Origin: Nitrospirota bacterium
GTDB lineage: Bacteria > Nitrospirota > UBA9217
Length of the DNA: 64,000 nt
Direction: 5' to 3'
Assembly: GCA_020052615.1 (NCBI GenBank)
Contig: JAGVOT010000128.1
Span: forward strand, 136,250 to 200,249
Program-made: the position numbers and the translations under genes
Shown here: positions 7,881-16,048 of the stretch, in pieces
Position numbering within the stretch: the first letter of the stretch is position 1
How the letters are laid out: each line of letters starts with the position of its first letter
Notes under the pieces: generated by a model
Database searches by the model: none
Seen by the model: the letters and a program-made list of their open reading frames with translations, nothing else
Told to the model about the DNA's origin: nothing

Positions 7881-9860
7881 TCATCCCTTTATCTCAACCG
7901 CGCTCCCCTTCTTTGCGAGGAGCTCCTTGAGGTTCGGGAACTTGTCCTTCATGTGCGGGATGTGCATGGCCTGCATGAATTCCTTCTCGAACGCCGGGTC
8001 CGTGGCGATCTCGACGAACTCGACCCACCGCGCCCGCTCGTTCGCTTCAACACGCTTGCCGCGGTTCAGGAGCGCCATGCGCGATCCGTCGCCTGCCGCG
8101 TTGCCCACGGCATAGACCTTGTCGATAGGGCAGTCCGGGAACATCCCGAGCGTCATGGACGCCTCGCGGTCGATATGGCTCCCGAAGGCGCCTGCCAGGA
8201 TCACCCGGTCGAGCTCGGTGAAGCCGAGCCGCTTCATCATGAGCTTCGCGCCGGTGTAAAGGGCGCCCTTGGCGAGCTGGAGCGCCCGCACGTCGCCCTG
8301 GGTGATCGTGATGTCCTGCCCGATAGAGGTCTCCGACGCCCAGGCAAGCACGTACTCCGGCTTGCCGTCGGCATCCTTCCGAACTCGATTTGTGCCCAGG
8401 TCCATGACGAACCGGCCGCTCTTGTCCACGATCCCGGCCATGAACATCTGGGCGACGACCTGGATGATGGCCGAGCCGCAGAGGCCCTTGGCGTCCACCT
8501 TTTCGATATGGGTGTGCCAGTCCGCCTTGCCGATGACCTTGTAGCGCGGCTCGCGCGTCTTCGGATCGATCTCGACCGTCTCGATGGCGCCGGGGGCGGC
8601 ACGCATGCCGAACTTGATCTGCGCGCCTTCGAAGGCCGGGCCGGTGGCGCAGGACGTGGAGCAGACCTTGATCCTGTTACCCATGAGCAGCTCGCCGTTC
8701 GTGCCGATGTCGATGATCAGCACCTTCTCGTCCTGGTTGTACGGTTCTTCGGCGATCAGCACGCCCACGTTGTCGGCGCCCACGAAGCCCGCCTCGATGG
8801 GCAGTACGTGGATATATCCCGCGGGATTCATCTTGAGCCCCAGGTCGCGCGCCTTGATGTCGAGCGAGCTCTGGACCGCGGGGATAAAGGGCGAGCGGCC
8901 GATGTACTCGGGGTTCAGACCCAGGAAGATGTGGTGCATGGCCGTGTTGAACACGATCGTGAGATCGTCGATGAGATGGCCCGGGTTCGGGCCGTCCTTC
9001 CTGATCTCGGTCACCACGCGTTCGATGATCTCGTTCAGGCCCTGGATGATGGCCTTCTGCATGGTCTCGAGGCCGGTTCCGGGATTGCTCATGGCGTAGG
9101 TGATGCGCGACATCACGTCCTCGCCGTAGGGTACCTGGGGGTTCATCATGGATTCGGTGTTCACCACCTTGCCCGTGCTGAGGTCCGTGAGGTAGCCCAC
9201 GCAGGTCGTGGTGCCGATGTCCACGGCAAGTCCGTACGTCGCCTCGACGAACCCCGGCTCCGCCTTGATGATCTCCTTGTCCATCCAGACCGTGATCGTG
9301 GCCTTCCATTCCCCTTTGCGCAGCACGTCCTGGAGGTCCTTCAGGACCAGATAGTCGAAGGTCAACCCCTTGAGTCCATAGTCGTCCTCAAGGAACTTGA
9401 GCACGCGCTCCCAGTCTCCCGTGGTCATGTCATGGAGCGTCGGTGGGACCAGGTCCACGTTGTACTTCTTCACGGCCGGGTCGAGCCTGATCGTGAGCTC
9501 CTTGGCCGCCTTGCGCACGACCTGCTTGCCGGCGCGCGAACGCTCGGGAACGAACACCTTGATGTCGCCGCGGACCTCGGCCGTGCAGGACAACCGGATG
9601 CCGGGCCCGTCCTCGGGTTTGATGTGCTTCTTTTCCGCCTCGGTCAGCGGCGAGAGGTGGGCCATGCCCGAGTCGATGTTGTCCTTCTCGAAGTAGCCTT
9701 CCTCGATCCTGACCTTGCACTTGCCGCAGACCTTCTTGTTGCCGCAGAGCCCTTCGATGTCAACGCCCAGGGACTGGGCCGCCTCGAGGATGGTCCTGCC
9801 TTCCTCGATCTCGCCGCGCCTGCCCGATGGCTGGAATATCACTTTATGTTTCTTCGCCAT
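7881..9860 (-). CDS. RACo/RamA-type corrinoid protein reductive activator (2Fe-2S + ASKHA, DUF4445)
   Basis: 659 residues. The N-terminal plant-type ferredoxin domain has C39, C45, C48 (LCGNKKVCGKC) and C92. A middle linker leads to the ASKHA ATPase domain starting at AVDIGTTTC (212-220), with IIDIGTNGELLMG and GAFGSHIDREASMTLG later. This matches the RACo family, which uses a [2Fe-2S] cluster and ATP to reduce inactive Co(II) corrinoid proteins to Co(I). Archaeal RamA is the analogue but has C-terminal 4Fe-4S clusters instead. The corrinoid protein and methyltransferases upstream in the same direction are the expected clients. GAGGAAT precedes the ATG. Long open frames on the opposite strand are shadows. 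Confidence 0.9.
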   Translation of the reverse strand: MAKKHKVIFQPSGRRGEIEEGRTILEAAQSLGVDIEGLCGNKKVCGKCKVRIEEGYFEKDNIDSGMAHLSPLTEAEKKHIKPEDGPGIRLSCTAEVRGDIKVFVPERSRAGKQVVRKAAKELTIRLDPAVKKYNVDLVPPTLHDMTTGDWERVLKFLEDDYGLKGLTFDYLVLKDLQDVLRKGEWKATITVWMDKEIIKAEPGFVEATYGLAVDIGTTTCVGYLTDLSTGKVVNTESMMNPQVPYGEDVMSRITYAMSNPGTGLETMQKAIIQGLNEIIERVVTEIRKDGPNPGHLIDDLTIVFNTAMHHIFLGLNPEYIGRSPFIPAVQSSLDIKARDLGLKMNPAGYIHVLPIEAGFVGADNVGVLIAEEPYNQDEKVLIIDIGTNGELLMGNRIKVCSTSCATGPAFEGAQIKFGMRAAPGAIETVEIDPKTREPRYKVIGKADWHTHIEKVDAKGLCGSAIIQVVAQMFMAGIVDKSGRFVMDLGTNRVRKDADGKPEYVLAWASETSIGQDITITQGDVRALQLAKGALYTGAKLMMKRLGFTELDRVILAGAFGSHIDREASMTLGMFPDCPIDKVYAVGNAAGDGSRMALLNRGKRVEANERARWVEFVEIATDPAFEKEFMQAMHIPHMKDKFPNLKELLAKKGSAVEIKG

Positions 9861-9923
9861 GCAATTCCTCCATGATTAATAAATTCAATATCTACCACAG
9901 AGGTACAGAGAAAGATCTTTTTT

Positions 9924-9995
9924 GACAGGATAACAGGATCTACAGGATCAACTGGTCTAAAGACATGAGATCCGATCTTATCCTGTTATCCTGTC
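9924..9995. repeat. Intergenic inverted repeat (GACAGGATAACAGGATC)
   Basis: The left arm 9924-9949 contains GACAGGATAACAGGATC, and the right arm 9974-9995 reads GATCTTATCCTGTTATCCTG then TC. The arms are near-perfect reverse complements separated by ~24 bp, and each is itself made of repeats of CAGGAT(A/C). It sits between the activase and the 4Fe-4S protein gene. Confidence 0.7.
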
Positions 9996-10006
9996 AGAGG
10001 TTATCT

Positions 10007-10663
10007 TCATTTCCCCGTGTCACCGTGTCGGTTATCGTTTGTCTTTCTCCCATACGGGCAAATATTGATGCACAGCCCGCAATTGGGCTTGCCCGCGGTC
10101 TGCCGCTTGCTCGTCTTGTGGCTTCTGCAGGCATTAAGCCTTACCAGCTCGACGAAGGGCGAAGACCGCGACCATTCGGACCCCGTGATGGCCCTCGAGG
10201 GACAGTGCTCGATGCAGAGCCTGCACTCGCCGCACCGGCAGTGCTCGATCGGCACATCCGGCCGGAGCTGCGCATCGGTCAATACCGTGGCCAGAGACAG
10301 CCGCGGCCCGTGCTCGGGGTTGATGAGCAGCCCGTTCTTCCCGATCCAGCCGAGACCCGCGGACGTGGCAGCCATCTTGTGGTTGGACAGGGAGTAGAGC
10401 TTCGAAACGAACGTGCCCTTCCTGCGGTCCGAATCCGGCGGAATGACCAGGGTCCTGTGCCCCCGTGCTTTCAGGAACCGTGCCGCCCGCTTCTGGAGCT
10501 TCACGAGCAGCAAGAGCGTGTCCTCGTTCAGCTTCCGGTCCACGCCGATGGACACCGCCCGGTCCAGATGGGCGATCTCCCCGCTCAGGTACCCGCGGAG
10601 GCCGGCGATCCCCACGACCGTCGCGCCGTGGTCCAGCAGCTCCCGCTTCAGCGACGTCTTCAT
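10007..10663 (-). CDS. 4Fe-4S double-cluster protein, QueG-like
   Basis: 218 residues. The C-terminal half carries two cluster motifs, CRCGECRLCIEHCP and CGLCINICPYG. Before these comes a region typical of QueG/epoxyqueuosine reductase-like proteins (KMAATSAGLGWIGKNGLLI...GPRLSLATVLTD). It is shorter than QueG (~350 residues) and lacks the full cobalamin-binding N-terminal domain, so it is not simple QueG. Proteins of this type occur beside corrinoid methyltransferases and may donate electrons to the corrinoid or its activase (inference). Its ATG overlaps the stop of the corrinoid protein gene by 4 bp, so translation is probably coupled. Confidence 0.75.
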   Translation of the reverse strand: MKTSLKRELLDHGATVVGIAGLRGYLSGEIAHLDRAVSIGVDRKLNEDTLLLLVKLQKRAARFLKARGHRTLVIPPDSDRRKGTFVSKLYSLSNHKMAATSAGLGWIGKNGLLINPEHGPRLSLATVLTDAQLRPDVPIEHCRCGECRLCIEHCPSRAITGSEWSRSSPFVELVRLNACRSHKTSKRQTAGKPNCGLCINICPYGRKTNDNRHGDTGK

Positions 10664-11352
10664 CTGGCCTTTTTGGCTTCCACCTCATCCTTCATCTTCT
10701 TGAGGGACTCGATCATGTTGATGGCGTCCTTCAAGGCGTTGGTCGCGTCCTTGGCATACCCGTCGGCGCCGTACTTGTCGGCAACGTCCTGGGACACCGG
10801 CGCGCCGCCGATCATGATCTTGACGTTCGGGTTCTTGGTCCGCAGGTCGTCGATCACCTTCTTCATGCCCGTCATGGTCGTGGTCATCATGGCCGAGAGG
10901 CAGACGAGGTCGGAGTCGGTCCTGAGCTGCTCCTGCACGAACTTGTCGAGCGGCACGTCCCGGCCCAGGTCGTAGACCGTGAAGCCCGCCACGTCGAACA
11001 TCATTTTCACGATGTTCTTGCCGATATCGTGCACGTCGCCTTCCACCGTCCCGATGACGACCGAACCCTTCACGCCGAGGTCCAGCTGCTTCACGTGGGG
11101 CTTCAGGATGTCCAGGCCCGCATAAAGCGCGTCGGCGCACATGAGCAGTTCGGGCACGAAATACTCCTGCGCCTCGAACATCTTCCCCACTTCCACCATG
11201 CCGCTCACGAGCCCGTTGAAGATGGCGTCGTTCGCTTCCATGCCCACGTCCAGCGCTTCCTGGGAAGCTTCCTTGGCCGTGTCTTCGTCGTACTGTATCA
11301 CCGCGGTCCGCAGCTTCGCCAAAAGCTCTTTTTTCTTTTCATCCGTAACCAT
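10660..11352 (-). CDS. Corrinoid (B12-binding) protein of methyltransferase system, MtaC/MttC-like
   Basis: 230 residues. A four-helix cap domain (1-~90) precedes a Rossmann B12-binding domain with the base-off/His-on motif GDVHDIG; His108 is the lower cobalt ligand. SAMMTTTMTGMK and IGGAPVS complete the fold. It carries the methyl group between a substrate methyltransferase and a second methyltransferase. I chose ATG 11352 because GGAGGTGAT sits just upstream. An upstream in-frame start would overlap the previous gene. It is tightly packed with an MtaA-like gene upstream (4 bp gap) and the 4Fe-4S gene downstream (4 bp overlap), strong evidence for one operon. Confidence 0.92.
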   Translation of the reverse strand: MVTDEKKKELLAKLRTAVIQYDEDTAKEASQEALDVGMEANDAIFNGLVSGMVEVGKMFEAQEYFVPELLMCADALYAGLDILKPHVKQLDLGVKGSVVIGTVEGDVHDIGKNIVKMMFDVAGFTVYDLGRDVPLDKFVQEQLRTDSDLVCLSAMMTTTMTGMKKVIDDLRTKNPNVKIMIGGAPVSQDVADKYGADGYAKDATNALKDAINMIESLKKMKDEVEAKKAR

Positions 11353-11356
11353 AGGA

Positions 11357-12385
11357 TCACCTCCGGTAATTTTTGACTTCATCCATCATGGCCTTCATGT
11401 TGTCCGGCGGAACGGTCGGCCAGATGTCGCAGCCGGGCCAGACCGCGCTCACGCCGTCATCCATGCATTTTTTGATGGTCTGACGCACCAGGTCCGGCGT
11501 GCCGGCCACCAGCACGTTGTAGGGATCATAATTCCCGAAGACCAGCGCCTTGGGGCCGAGTTTCTTGCGCGTCTCGGCGACATCGTTCTTCTGGTCCACG
11601 CTGATGGCCTTGGCGCCGCTTTCGGCCATGAACGGGACGATGTCGTTCGTCTTGCCGCAGATGTGGAGCACGCTCGGCACCGTGATCTTCTCGAAGATCT
11701 TTTTGAGGTACGGCAGGATCAACGTCTTGAACACGCGGGGGGAGAGCACGTCCGACGTCGCCCCCATTTCCCGCACCGTGATGAAGTCCACGCCGGCCTT
11801 CTCATACTCCCGCGCCACCTGGATGATCGCGTCAGCCATCTGGTCGAGCAGTTTTCCGATCTTGTCCGGCTTCTTGAAGGACAGCTTCAGCAGGTCGTTC
11901 AGTTCCATGATCTGGCCGGCCAGCGTGAAGGGTCCGAGCACGTAGGAGCCGACAGGCGCTTCGCCGCCGATGTCCTTCTTGAGCATCTTGATGACCTCCA
12001 CCATGAGCGGCACCCTGCCCCGCCCCGTGAGGCCGGCCGGGACCACCAGGTCCAGTCCGGCCTCGCTGTGGATCAGTTTTTTCTTGATCGTGGGGTACAG
12101 CAGGTCCTCGGAATGGGCATAGACATTGATTTCGCATCCCATTGCCTCTGCCTCGATGCAGAGGTCGAAGGGCGCCACGCCGCATTCGAAGCCGAACAGC
12201 TTGTAGGTAGACGCCGCGGCCGCGGCCATCATCTTCGCGTCGAGATGCGTTGCGGCGAAATTCTGCCCCAGCTTCTTGAGGCCCTCGGTCGTCACGTTGC
12301 CCATGCCGCTGAAGCAGGGCGGCCGGTCGATCTCCTCTCCGGCGAACATCTTCAATACCCGTTCTCGTGCGTTCATCGTTGCCAT
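11357..12385 (-). CDS. MtaA/MtbA-like zinc corrinoid methyltransferase 1 (UroD family)
   Basis: 342 residues with the uroporphyrinogen decarboxylase barrel. The zinc ligands of the methyltransferase branch are visible as H241-x-C243 (LHICGKTNDI) and C319 (WPGCDIWP). These bind and activate a thiol substrate in MtaA/MtbA (coenzyme M) and related CmuA/MtsA proteins; true UroD lacks them. The family therefore predicts transfer between a corrinoid and a thiol or a similar acceptor. It lies 4 bp upstream of the corrinoid protein gene. AGGAGG precedes ATG 12385. Confidence 0.88.
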   Translation of the reverse strand: MATMNARERVLKMFAGEEIDRPPCFSGMGNVTTEGLKKLGQNFAATHLDAKMMAAAAASTYKLFGFECGVAPFDLCIEAEAMGCEINVYAHSEDLLYPTIKKKLIHSEAGLDLVVPAGLTGRGRVPLMVEVIKMLKKDIGGEAPVGSYVLGPFTLAGQIMELNDLLKLSFKKPDKIGKLLDQMADAIIQVAREYEKAGVDFITVREMGATSDVLSPRVFKTLILPYLKKIFEKITVPSVLHICGKTNDIVPFMAESGAKAISVDQKNDVAETRKKLGPKALVFGNYDPYNVLVAGTPDLVRQTIKKCMDDGVSAVWPGCDIWPTVPPDNMKAMMDEVKNYRR

Positions 12386-12447
12386 GCAACCTCCTTAAAA
12401 TATCAATTGCGAATATCACGATTCAAGATCACTACCTCAACGCTTAA

Positions 12448-12527
12448 CCACAGAGGCACAGAGACACAGAGAATGAAAATTCATGATGTTCGTCTTGGGT
12501 TTCCGCTGTGCCTCAGTGTCTCTGTGG
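12448..12527. repeat. Intergenic inverted repeat (CACAGAGGCACAGAGACACA)
   Basis: The left arm 12448-12471 is a run of (G/A)CACAGAG words. The right arm 12505-12527 reads CTGTGCCTCAGTGTCTCTGT then GG, its imperfect reverse complement. It fills most of the gap between the MtrH-like and the first MtaA-like gene. Confidence 0.7.
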
Positions 12528-12537
12528 TGAAGGTCTT

Positions 12538-13485
12538 TCATTTTCTCGCCGCCCCCACCGTCAGCTTGCCCAGGAACTCGCCGAAATATTTCCTGATCGG
12601 CAGGTCCGGGTTGTCGGGGATCCGTTTCGTCTCGTCGTAGAGCAGCGTCGAAAGCAGGATATGGCCGGCAGCCACCGCCGGGAAGATGCGCGGGGCCGTA
12701 ACGATGGGACCGTAGAAATTGAAATCGCTCCAGATCACCGATGCCATGCCCTGGACGAGGGCGTCCATGGCCTTGAACCCGTCCAGGCTCCAGATGGTCT
12801 TCGCCTCTTTCCACATGTGCGTGCCGTTCGAATACGCGCCGCCGCAGGGCAGTCCGAGCTTCTCCTTGATGATCCGGTTGGCGGCGAGGGAGAAAGACGT
12901 GGCCGGCATGTTCATGACCGAGGTGTCGACGATGACGGTCTCGAAATCCCCCGCGCCCTGATCGAGCAGCTTTTCGAGAGATTTCAGGCGCCCCGCCGGC
13001 GTCTGGTCCTGGTCGTCAAAGGCCTGGACGACCACGTGCCTGATCCCGAGGTCCTTGAGCTTCTGCACCTGGCCTTTGATGTCCTTGTCCCAGGGCGTGA
13101 TGCTGTTGTACAGGAACTTGTCCTGGAGGCCCAGCTTGGCAACATACTCCGTTGCCTCGGCCCGCTTCTCGGCGACCCACATGTCGATGCCGAAGGGCAT
13201 GGCGGTCGTCTCGCGGTAGAAATCGATGTAGATCTTCGCCTCTTCAGCCGAGTTCGCCACCATGGCCACCATGGACGGGATGCCCGTGGAGGCGGACAGC
13301 TCTTCCTGCTTCTTGATCAGTTCGACCGCTTTCGGCCGGTCGAAGTTGCCTTTCCGGTCCGTGACGATCCGGTCCTTGTTGTGGAACATCGACGCGATCA
13401 GCAGCGGCGGGTTCTCCCCCGCCTGGCCGCCGACCTTGATCTTGTCTATGGTGAAGACCTTCTGTTCCCGGTTGAATCGAAACAT
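12538..13485 (-). CDS. MtrH/MtgA-family methyltransferase (corrinoid to folate/pterin)
   Basis: 315 residues. FNREQKVFTIDKIKVGGQAG, a NPPLLIASMFHNKDRIV segment and GNFDRPKAVELIKKQEELS are hallmarks of the MtrH family. In methanogens MtrH moves a methyl between the MtrA corrinoid and tetrahydromethanopterin. Stand-alone bacterial homologues (MtgA type) move methyl from methyl-cob(III)alamin to tetrahydrofolate. No other Mtr subunit is present here, and metF is nearby, so the folate role is more likely. GAGGG precedes ATG 13485. It lies upstream of the MtaA-like gene in the same direction. Confidence 0.85.
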   Translation of the reverse strand: MFRFNREQKVFTIDKIKVGGQAGENPPLLIASMFHNKDRIVTDRKGNFDRPKAVELIKKQEELSASTGIPSMVAMVANSAEEAKIYIDFYRETTAMPFGIDMWVAEKRAEATEYVAKLGLQDKFLYNSITPWDKDIKGQVQKLKDLGIRHVVVQAFDDQDQTPAGRLKSLEKLLDQGAGDFETVIVDTSVMNMPATSFSLAANRIIKEKLGLPCGGAYSNGTHMWKEAKTIWSLDGFKAMDALVQGMASVIWSDFNFYGPIVTAPRIFPAVAAGHILLSTLLYDETKRIPDNPDLPIRKYFGEFLGKLTVGAARK

Positions 13486-13526
13486 CGTTTACCCTCTTTT
13501 CTGAGACTTACTAGTCAAATGCTTTA

Positions 13527-13610
13527 ACACGAATTTCACGAATATTCACGAATGTCACTAATAAAGGCCGGGTTTTCATTCGTGTGATTCGTCTCATTCG
13601 TGTCATTCGC
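13527..13610. repeat. Intergenic inverted repeat (CACGAAT / ATTCGTG words)
   Basis: The left arm holds three TCACGAAT-like words in a row; the right arm (13578-13609) holds CATTCGTGTGATTCGT-type words. The two arms are degenerate reverse complements around a ~20-bp centre. It lies between the MtrH-like and CMD-domain genes. Confidence 0.65.
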
Positions 13611-13673
13611 GATAGAGCCGTAAGCTTTTTTCTGATATTATTTTTAATAATGTCATTATGAGTCCGAAAGAAC

Positions 13674-13698
13674 GGGGGAGCCTTCGAAACGCTCCCCC
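13674..13698 (-). terminator. Intrinsic-type hairpin after the CMD-domain gene
   Basis: GGGGGAGC - CTTCGAAAC - GCTCCCCC is a perfect 8-bp GC-rich stem 12 bp beyond the stop of the minus-strand gene ending at 13710. On the minus strand it is followed by GTTCTTTC. It would separate the CMD gene from the MtrH-like gene downstream. Confidence 0.6.
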
Positions 13699-13709
13699 GA
13701 TAATCAGAG

Positions 13710-14153
13710 TTAGAACACCCCGTGGTCGAACTTGGGCTGCGGGAGGTACTCCCACTTCTCGCCCTTCTTGTACTTGGTCTCGATGTCGAGGCACTTCAAG
13801 GCATACTCAAAGGCATAGGGAATGCCCGGTCCGCCGGGCACAAAGCCCGCGAGGATCATGCCGACCGATGCCGCTTCGAAGATCTCCATCGTGGTCGCGC
13901 CGGCATTGATCGCCGGGATCACGTGGATGATGCACCGGGGCGAGCAGTAGGCCACGCCGCCCGACATGAACATCAGTTCCTTCACCTTGCGGGAAAGGGC
14001 CCCGTCGGCGAAAATGCTCGCGTAGAAATCAGCGAAGGTCCTGCCCGGTTCCGGGGTCACGGTGTTGATGATCTGGAACATCCTCGGAACGAAACCGCAC
14101 TGCTTCTTCATGTACTCGTTCACTTCTTCCAACGTCATCTTCTTGTCCGCCAT
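13710..14153 (-). CDS. Carboxymuconolactone decarboxylase/AhpD-like protein
   Basis: 147 residues, all-helical, with KVKELMFMSGGVAYCSPRC followed by IIHVIPAINAGATTMEIFEA. The CMD fold is clear. The AhpD thiol motif CxxC-xxx-H is altered to C-SPR-C-II-H, three residues between the cysteines and two before the His, so peroxidase chemistry is uncertain. CMD proteins of this length often lie in methyltransferase and C1 gene sets without known function. GGAGGG precedes ATG 14153. Confidence 0.75.
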   Translation of the reverse strand: MADKKMTLEEVNEYMKKQCGFVPRMFQIINTVTPEPGRTFADFYASIFADGALSRKVKELMFMSGGVAYCSPRCIIHVIPAINAGATTMEIFEAASVGMILAGFVPGGPGIPYAFEYALKCLDIETKYKKGEKWEYLPQPKFDHGVF

Positions 14154-14276
14154 GGTTCTTCCCTCCTATTGCCCTGACGCTGTCTGCGCCCGGGTTTGAT
14201 CACAAACAACATACCACTGAAGTTTTATCCCCTTGCTGCACGTGAACCACTGCACCTCCTTTTCTCTGGAATATTT

Positions 14277-14334
14277 GTAGGGGCAGCCCTGTGTGGCTGC
14301 CCGACTGCGGGCGACCACATGGGGTCGCCCCTAC
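14277..14334. repeat. Palindromic intergenic repeat (GTAGGGGCAGCCCT...GCCCCTAC)
   Basis: GTAGGGGCAGCCCTGTGTGG then CTGCCC faces GGGCGACCACATGGGGTCGC then CCCTAC across six bases. This forms a ~26-bp imperfect hairpin between the CMD gene and the second MtaA-like gene. A related copy lies at 26627-26684. Such palindromes are often called REP-like and are proposed RAYT substrates. Confidence 0.7.
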
Positions 14335-14345
14335 GAAAACGACGA

Positions 14346-15374
14346 TTACATTTTCCATTCATGCGCCACCTGGATGAACTTCTGGATGTTCTCGTACGGC
14401 ACGGTCGGGGGGATGTCGCACCCCGGCATGAGCACGAATCCGCCGTCGGTCCCGGCGGCCTTGATGATGTCCTTGCAGGCGTTCTCCACGTCCTGGACCG
14501 TGCCGTTCAGCATGATCTTGACGGGATCGACGTTCCCGCCGAAGCACATCTTGCCGTGAAGCGTCTCCTTGGCCCTGGCGATGTCCGTCTTGTGGTCCAG
14601 GCTGATGCAGCTTGCCCCGGTCTGCGGGAACAGGTCCAGCCGGTCCGTGGTGTTGCCGCAGATGTGTACCAGCGTATGGACGCCCTTTGACTTTGCCCAG
14701 TCGGTGAACTTCCTGAGGTACGGCACGGCGAATTTCTCGAACTGTTTCCTGGAGATGAGGTCGCCCGACGCCGTGGGGTCCGCGAGGCTGATGATCTCGA
14801 GGGTCTTGTCCGCGACGATCGGCTCGTAGAGATGGATCAGCACATCGGTCGCGAAATCGACGACCTTCTCGACGAAGGCCGGCTTCTTGAACGTGGCCTT
14901 CATCATCGTTTCTTCGCCCACGAGCCGCGCGCCGAGGGTGAAGGGGCCCCAGGCCGTCATCGTCACGGCGTACATGCCGCCGATCTTCGCCCTGGTCTGG
15001 CGCAGGGCCTTGATGACGGTCGTGATCACCTCGTCCTTGTCGAGATCGCCGAGCTTGAGCTTCGCGAGGTCCTCCTCGGACGCCACGAAATGGTTCTCCA
15101 GGTCCGGCGCGCCCATCTCGCGGAACTTGATCTTCCCGCCCAGGGCCGACGCGTGGAAGTTGTTATAGCCCGAGCCCGGGTACACGATGTCGCACTTGAG
15201 CGTCTCGCTCATGGCAACGAGCATGTCGGTCATCTTGTTCGCGTCCCGAGACAGGGCCTCGAACGACGTGCCGTGCCGCTTGATGCTCCACATGCCCGCG
15301 CCGAACAGGGTCACCGGAAGACGGTCCGGCTTTCCCCCTTCGTACGCCTTCAGGATCACTTCCTTCGGTGTCAT
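14346..15374 (-). CDS. MtaA/MtbA-like zinc corrinoid methyltransferase 2 (UroD family)
   Basis: 342 residues from ATG 15374, chosen over an upstream frame extension because GGGAG lies before it and the family begins MTPKEVILKAYEGGKPDRLP. Zinc ligands H237-x-C239 (LVHICGNTTD) and C319 (MPGCDIPP) are conserved at the same spacing as in the paralogue at 11357-12385. The two enzymes are diverged paralogues. One may serve the methyl donor and the other the acceptor thiol, as in two-methyltransferase systems, but sequence alone cannot say which. Confidence 0.86.
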   Translation of the reverse strand: MTPKEVILKAYEGGKPDRLPVTLFGAGMWSIKRHGTSFEALSRDANKMTDMLVAMSETLKCDIVYPGSGYNNFHASALGGKIKFREMGAPDLENHFVASEEDLAKLKLGDLDKDEVITTVIKALRQTRAKIGGMYAVTMTAWGPFTLGARLVGEETMMKATFKKPAFVEKVVDFATDVLIHLYEPIVADKTLEIISLADPTASGDLISRKQFEKFAVPYLRKFTDWAKSKGVHTLVHICGNTTDRLDLFPQTGASCISLDHKTDIARAKETLHGKMCFGGNVDPVKIMLNGTVQDVENACKDIIKAAGTDGGFVLMPGCDIPPTVPYENIQKFIQVAHEWKM

Positions 15375-15408
15375 AGCATCTCCCTTCGTATCAAGTGGAA
15401 TCGCACCA

Positions 15409-15738
15409 TCAAACAGCGATGCTGTGGATCGTTCTTTTGAACTCTTCAAGGTCCAGCGGCGCTCCCATGCCGTCGGCAAGGTCCTTCTCCCGCTCTCCCC
15501 CCATGATCACGACCGGCATGGCGGGCGCAACGGACCTGATGACCTGCGCGGCCTCCTGCGCGGACATGCCGAAAGGCTCCGAATCCACGATGACGAGATC
15601 GTAGGCCCCCCAAAGGACCTTCTTGACGGCAAGGGCGGGATGTTCGACAATATCGACGGTATGGCCCTCGTCACGGAGACAGCCGTACACGTTCTTGATC
15701 AACAGGGGATTGGAGGAGCAGAGGATGATGTTCTTCAT
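15409..15738 (-). CDS. Degenerate receiver-domain protein
   Basis: 109 residues, MKNIILCSSNPLLIKNVYGC onward, with the CheY-like alternation and a candidate phospho-acceptor Asp in YDLVIVDSEPFG. The acidic pair expected after the first strand is replaced by CSSN, and the conserved Lys near the end is not evident (GAPLDLEEF). It may act as a phosphorylation-independent pseudo-receiver. It is a stand-alone domain just upstream of, and co-directional with, the second methyltransferase gene, so it could be a local regulator. An in-frame extension to 15783 is less likely. Confidence 0.65.
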   Translation of the reverse strand: MKNIILCSSNPLLIKNVYGCLRDEGHTVDIVEHPALAVKKVLWGAYDLVIVDSEPFGMSAQEAAQVIRSVAPAMPVVIMGGEREKDLADGMGAPLDLEEFKRTIHSIAV

Positions 15739-15999
15739 GACAGATAGAGTGACTGCAACCGGTGTGCCATTCGGTTTTGACATGATCCAGACAGGAATAC
15801 TCCGCGCGAAACAGAAGAAACAATGTTGACCTGCCGATCTCAGTCCGGTTGCGTCGGCACTGAAATACTTCGAAATACCGCACTATACGGGCTTCGTGGT
15901 CATCAGGGAGCTCACTTCATCAGGCTGTTTCTTGCGAGGGAGGAAGACCGCGGAATCTAAAGTCAGGGTTTGAGGTAATCTCGAACGACAGGATAGCAG

Positions 16000-16028
16000 A
16001 ATAATGCCCCACCATCCGGGGCATTATT
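16000..16028. terminator. Bidirectional hairpin downstream of metF
   Basis: AATAATGCCCC - ACCATCC - GGGGCATTATT is a perfect 11-bp stem, 20 bp beyond the metF stop at 16049. AT-rich flanks on both sides make it terminator-like in either direction. Confidence 0.7.
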
Positions 16029-16048
16029 CCCCATGTTTGGTCAACTGG

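Noticed and set aside
7779..9875. A long open frame on the plus strand covering the RACo-type gene, and similar ones opposite the HdrD-like gene, topA and the sensor kinases
   Set aside because: These are antisense shadows produced by high GC at third positions. Their translations have no domain pattern, and the minus- or plus-strand frames have clear motifs and ribosome sites.
11357..15374. Pyrrolysine (in-frame amber) methylamine methyltransferases
   Set aside because: Both UroD-family genes are complete without internal amber codons, and neither resembles MtmB, MtbB or MttB.
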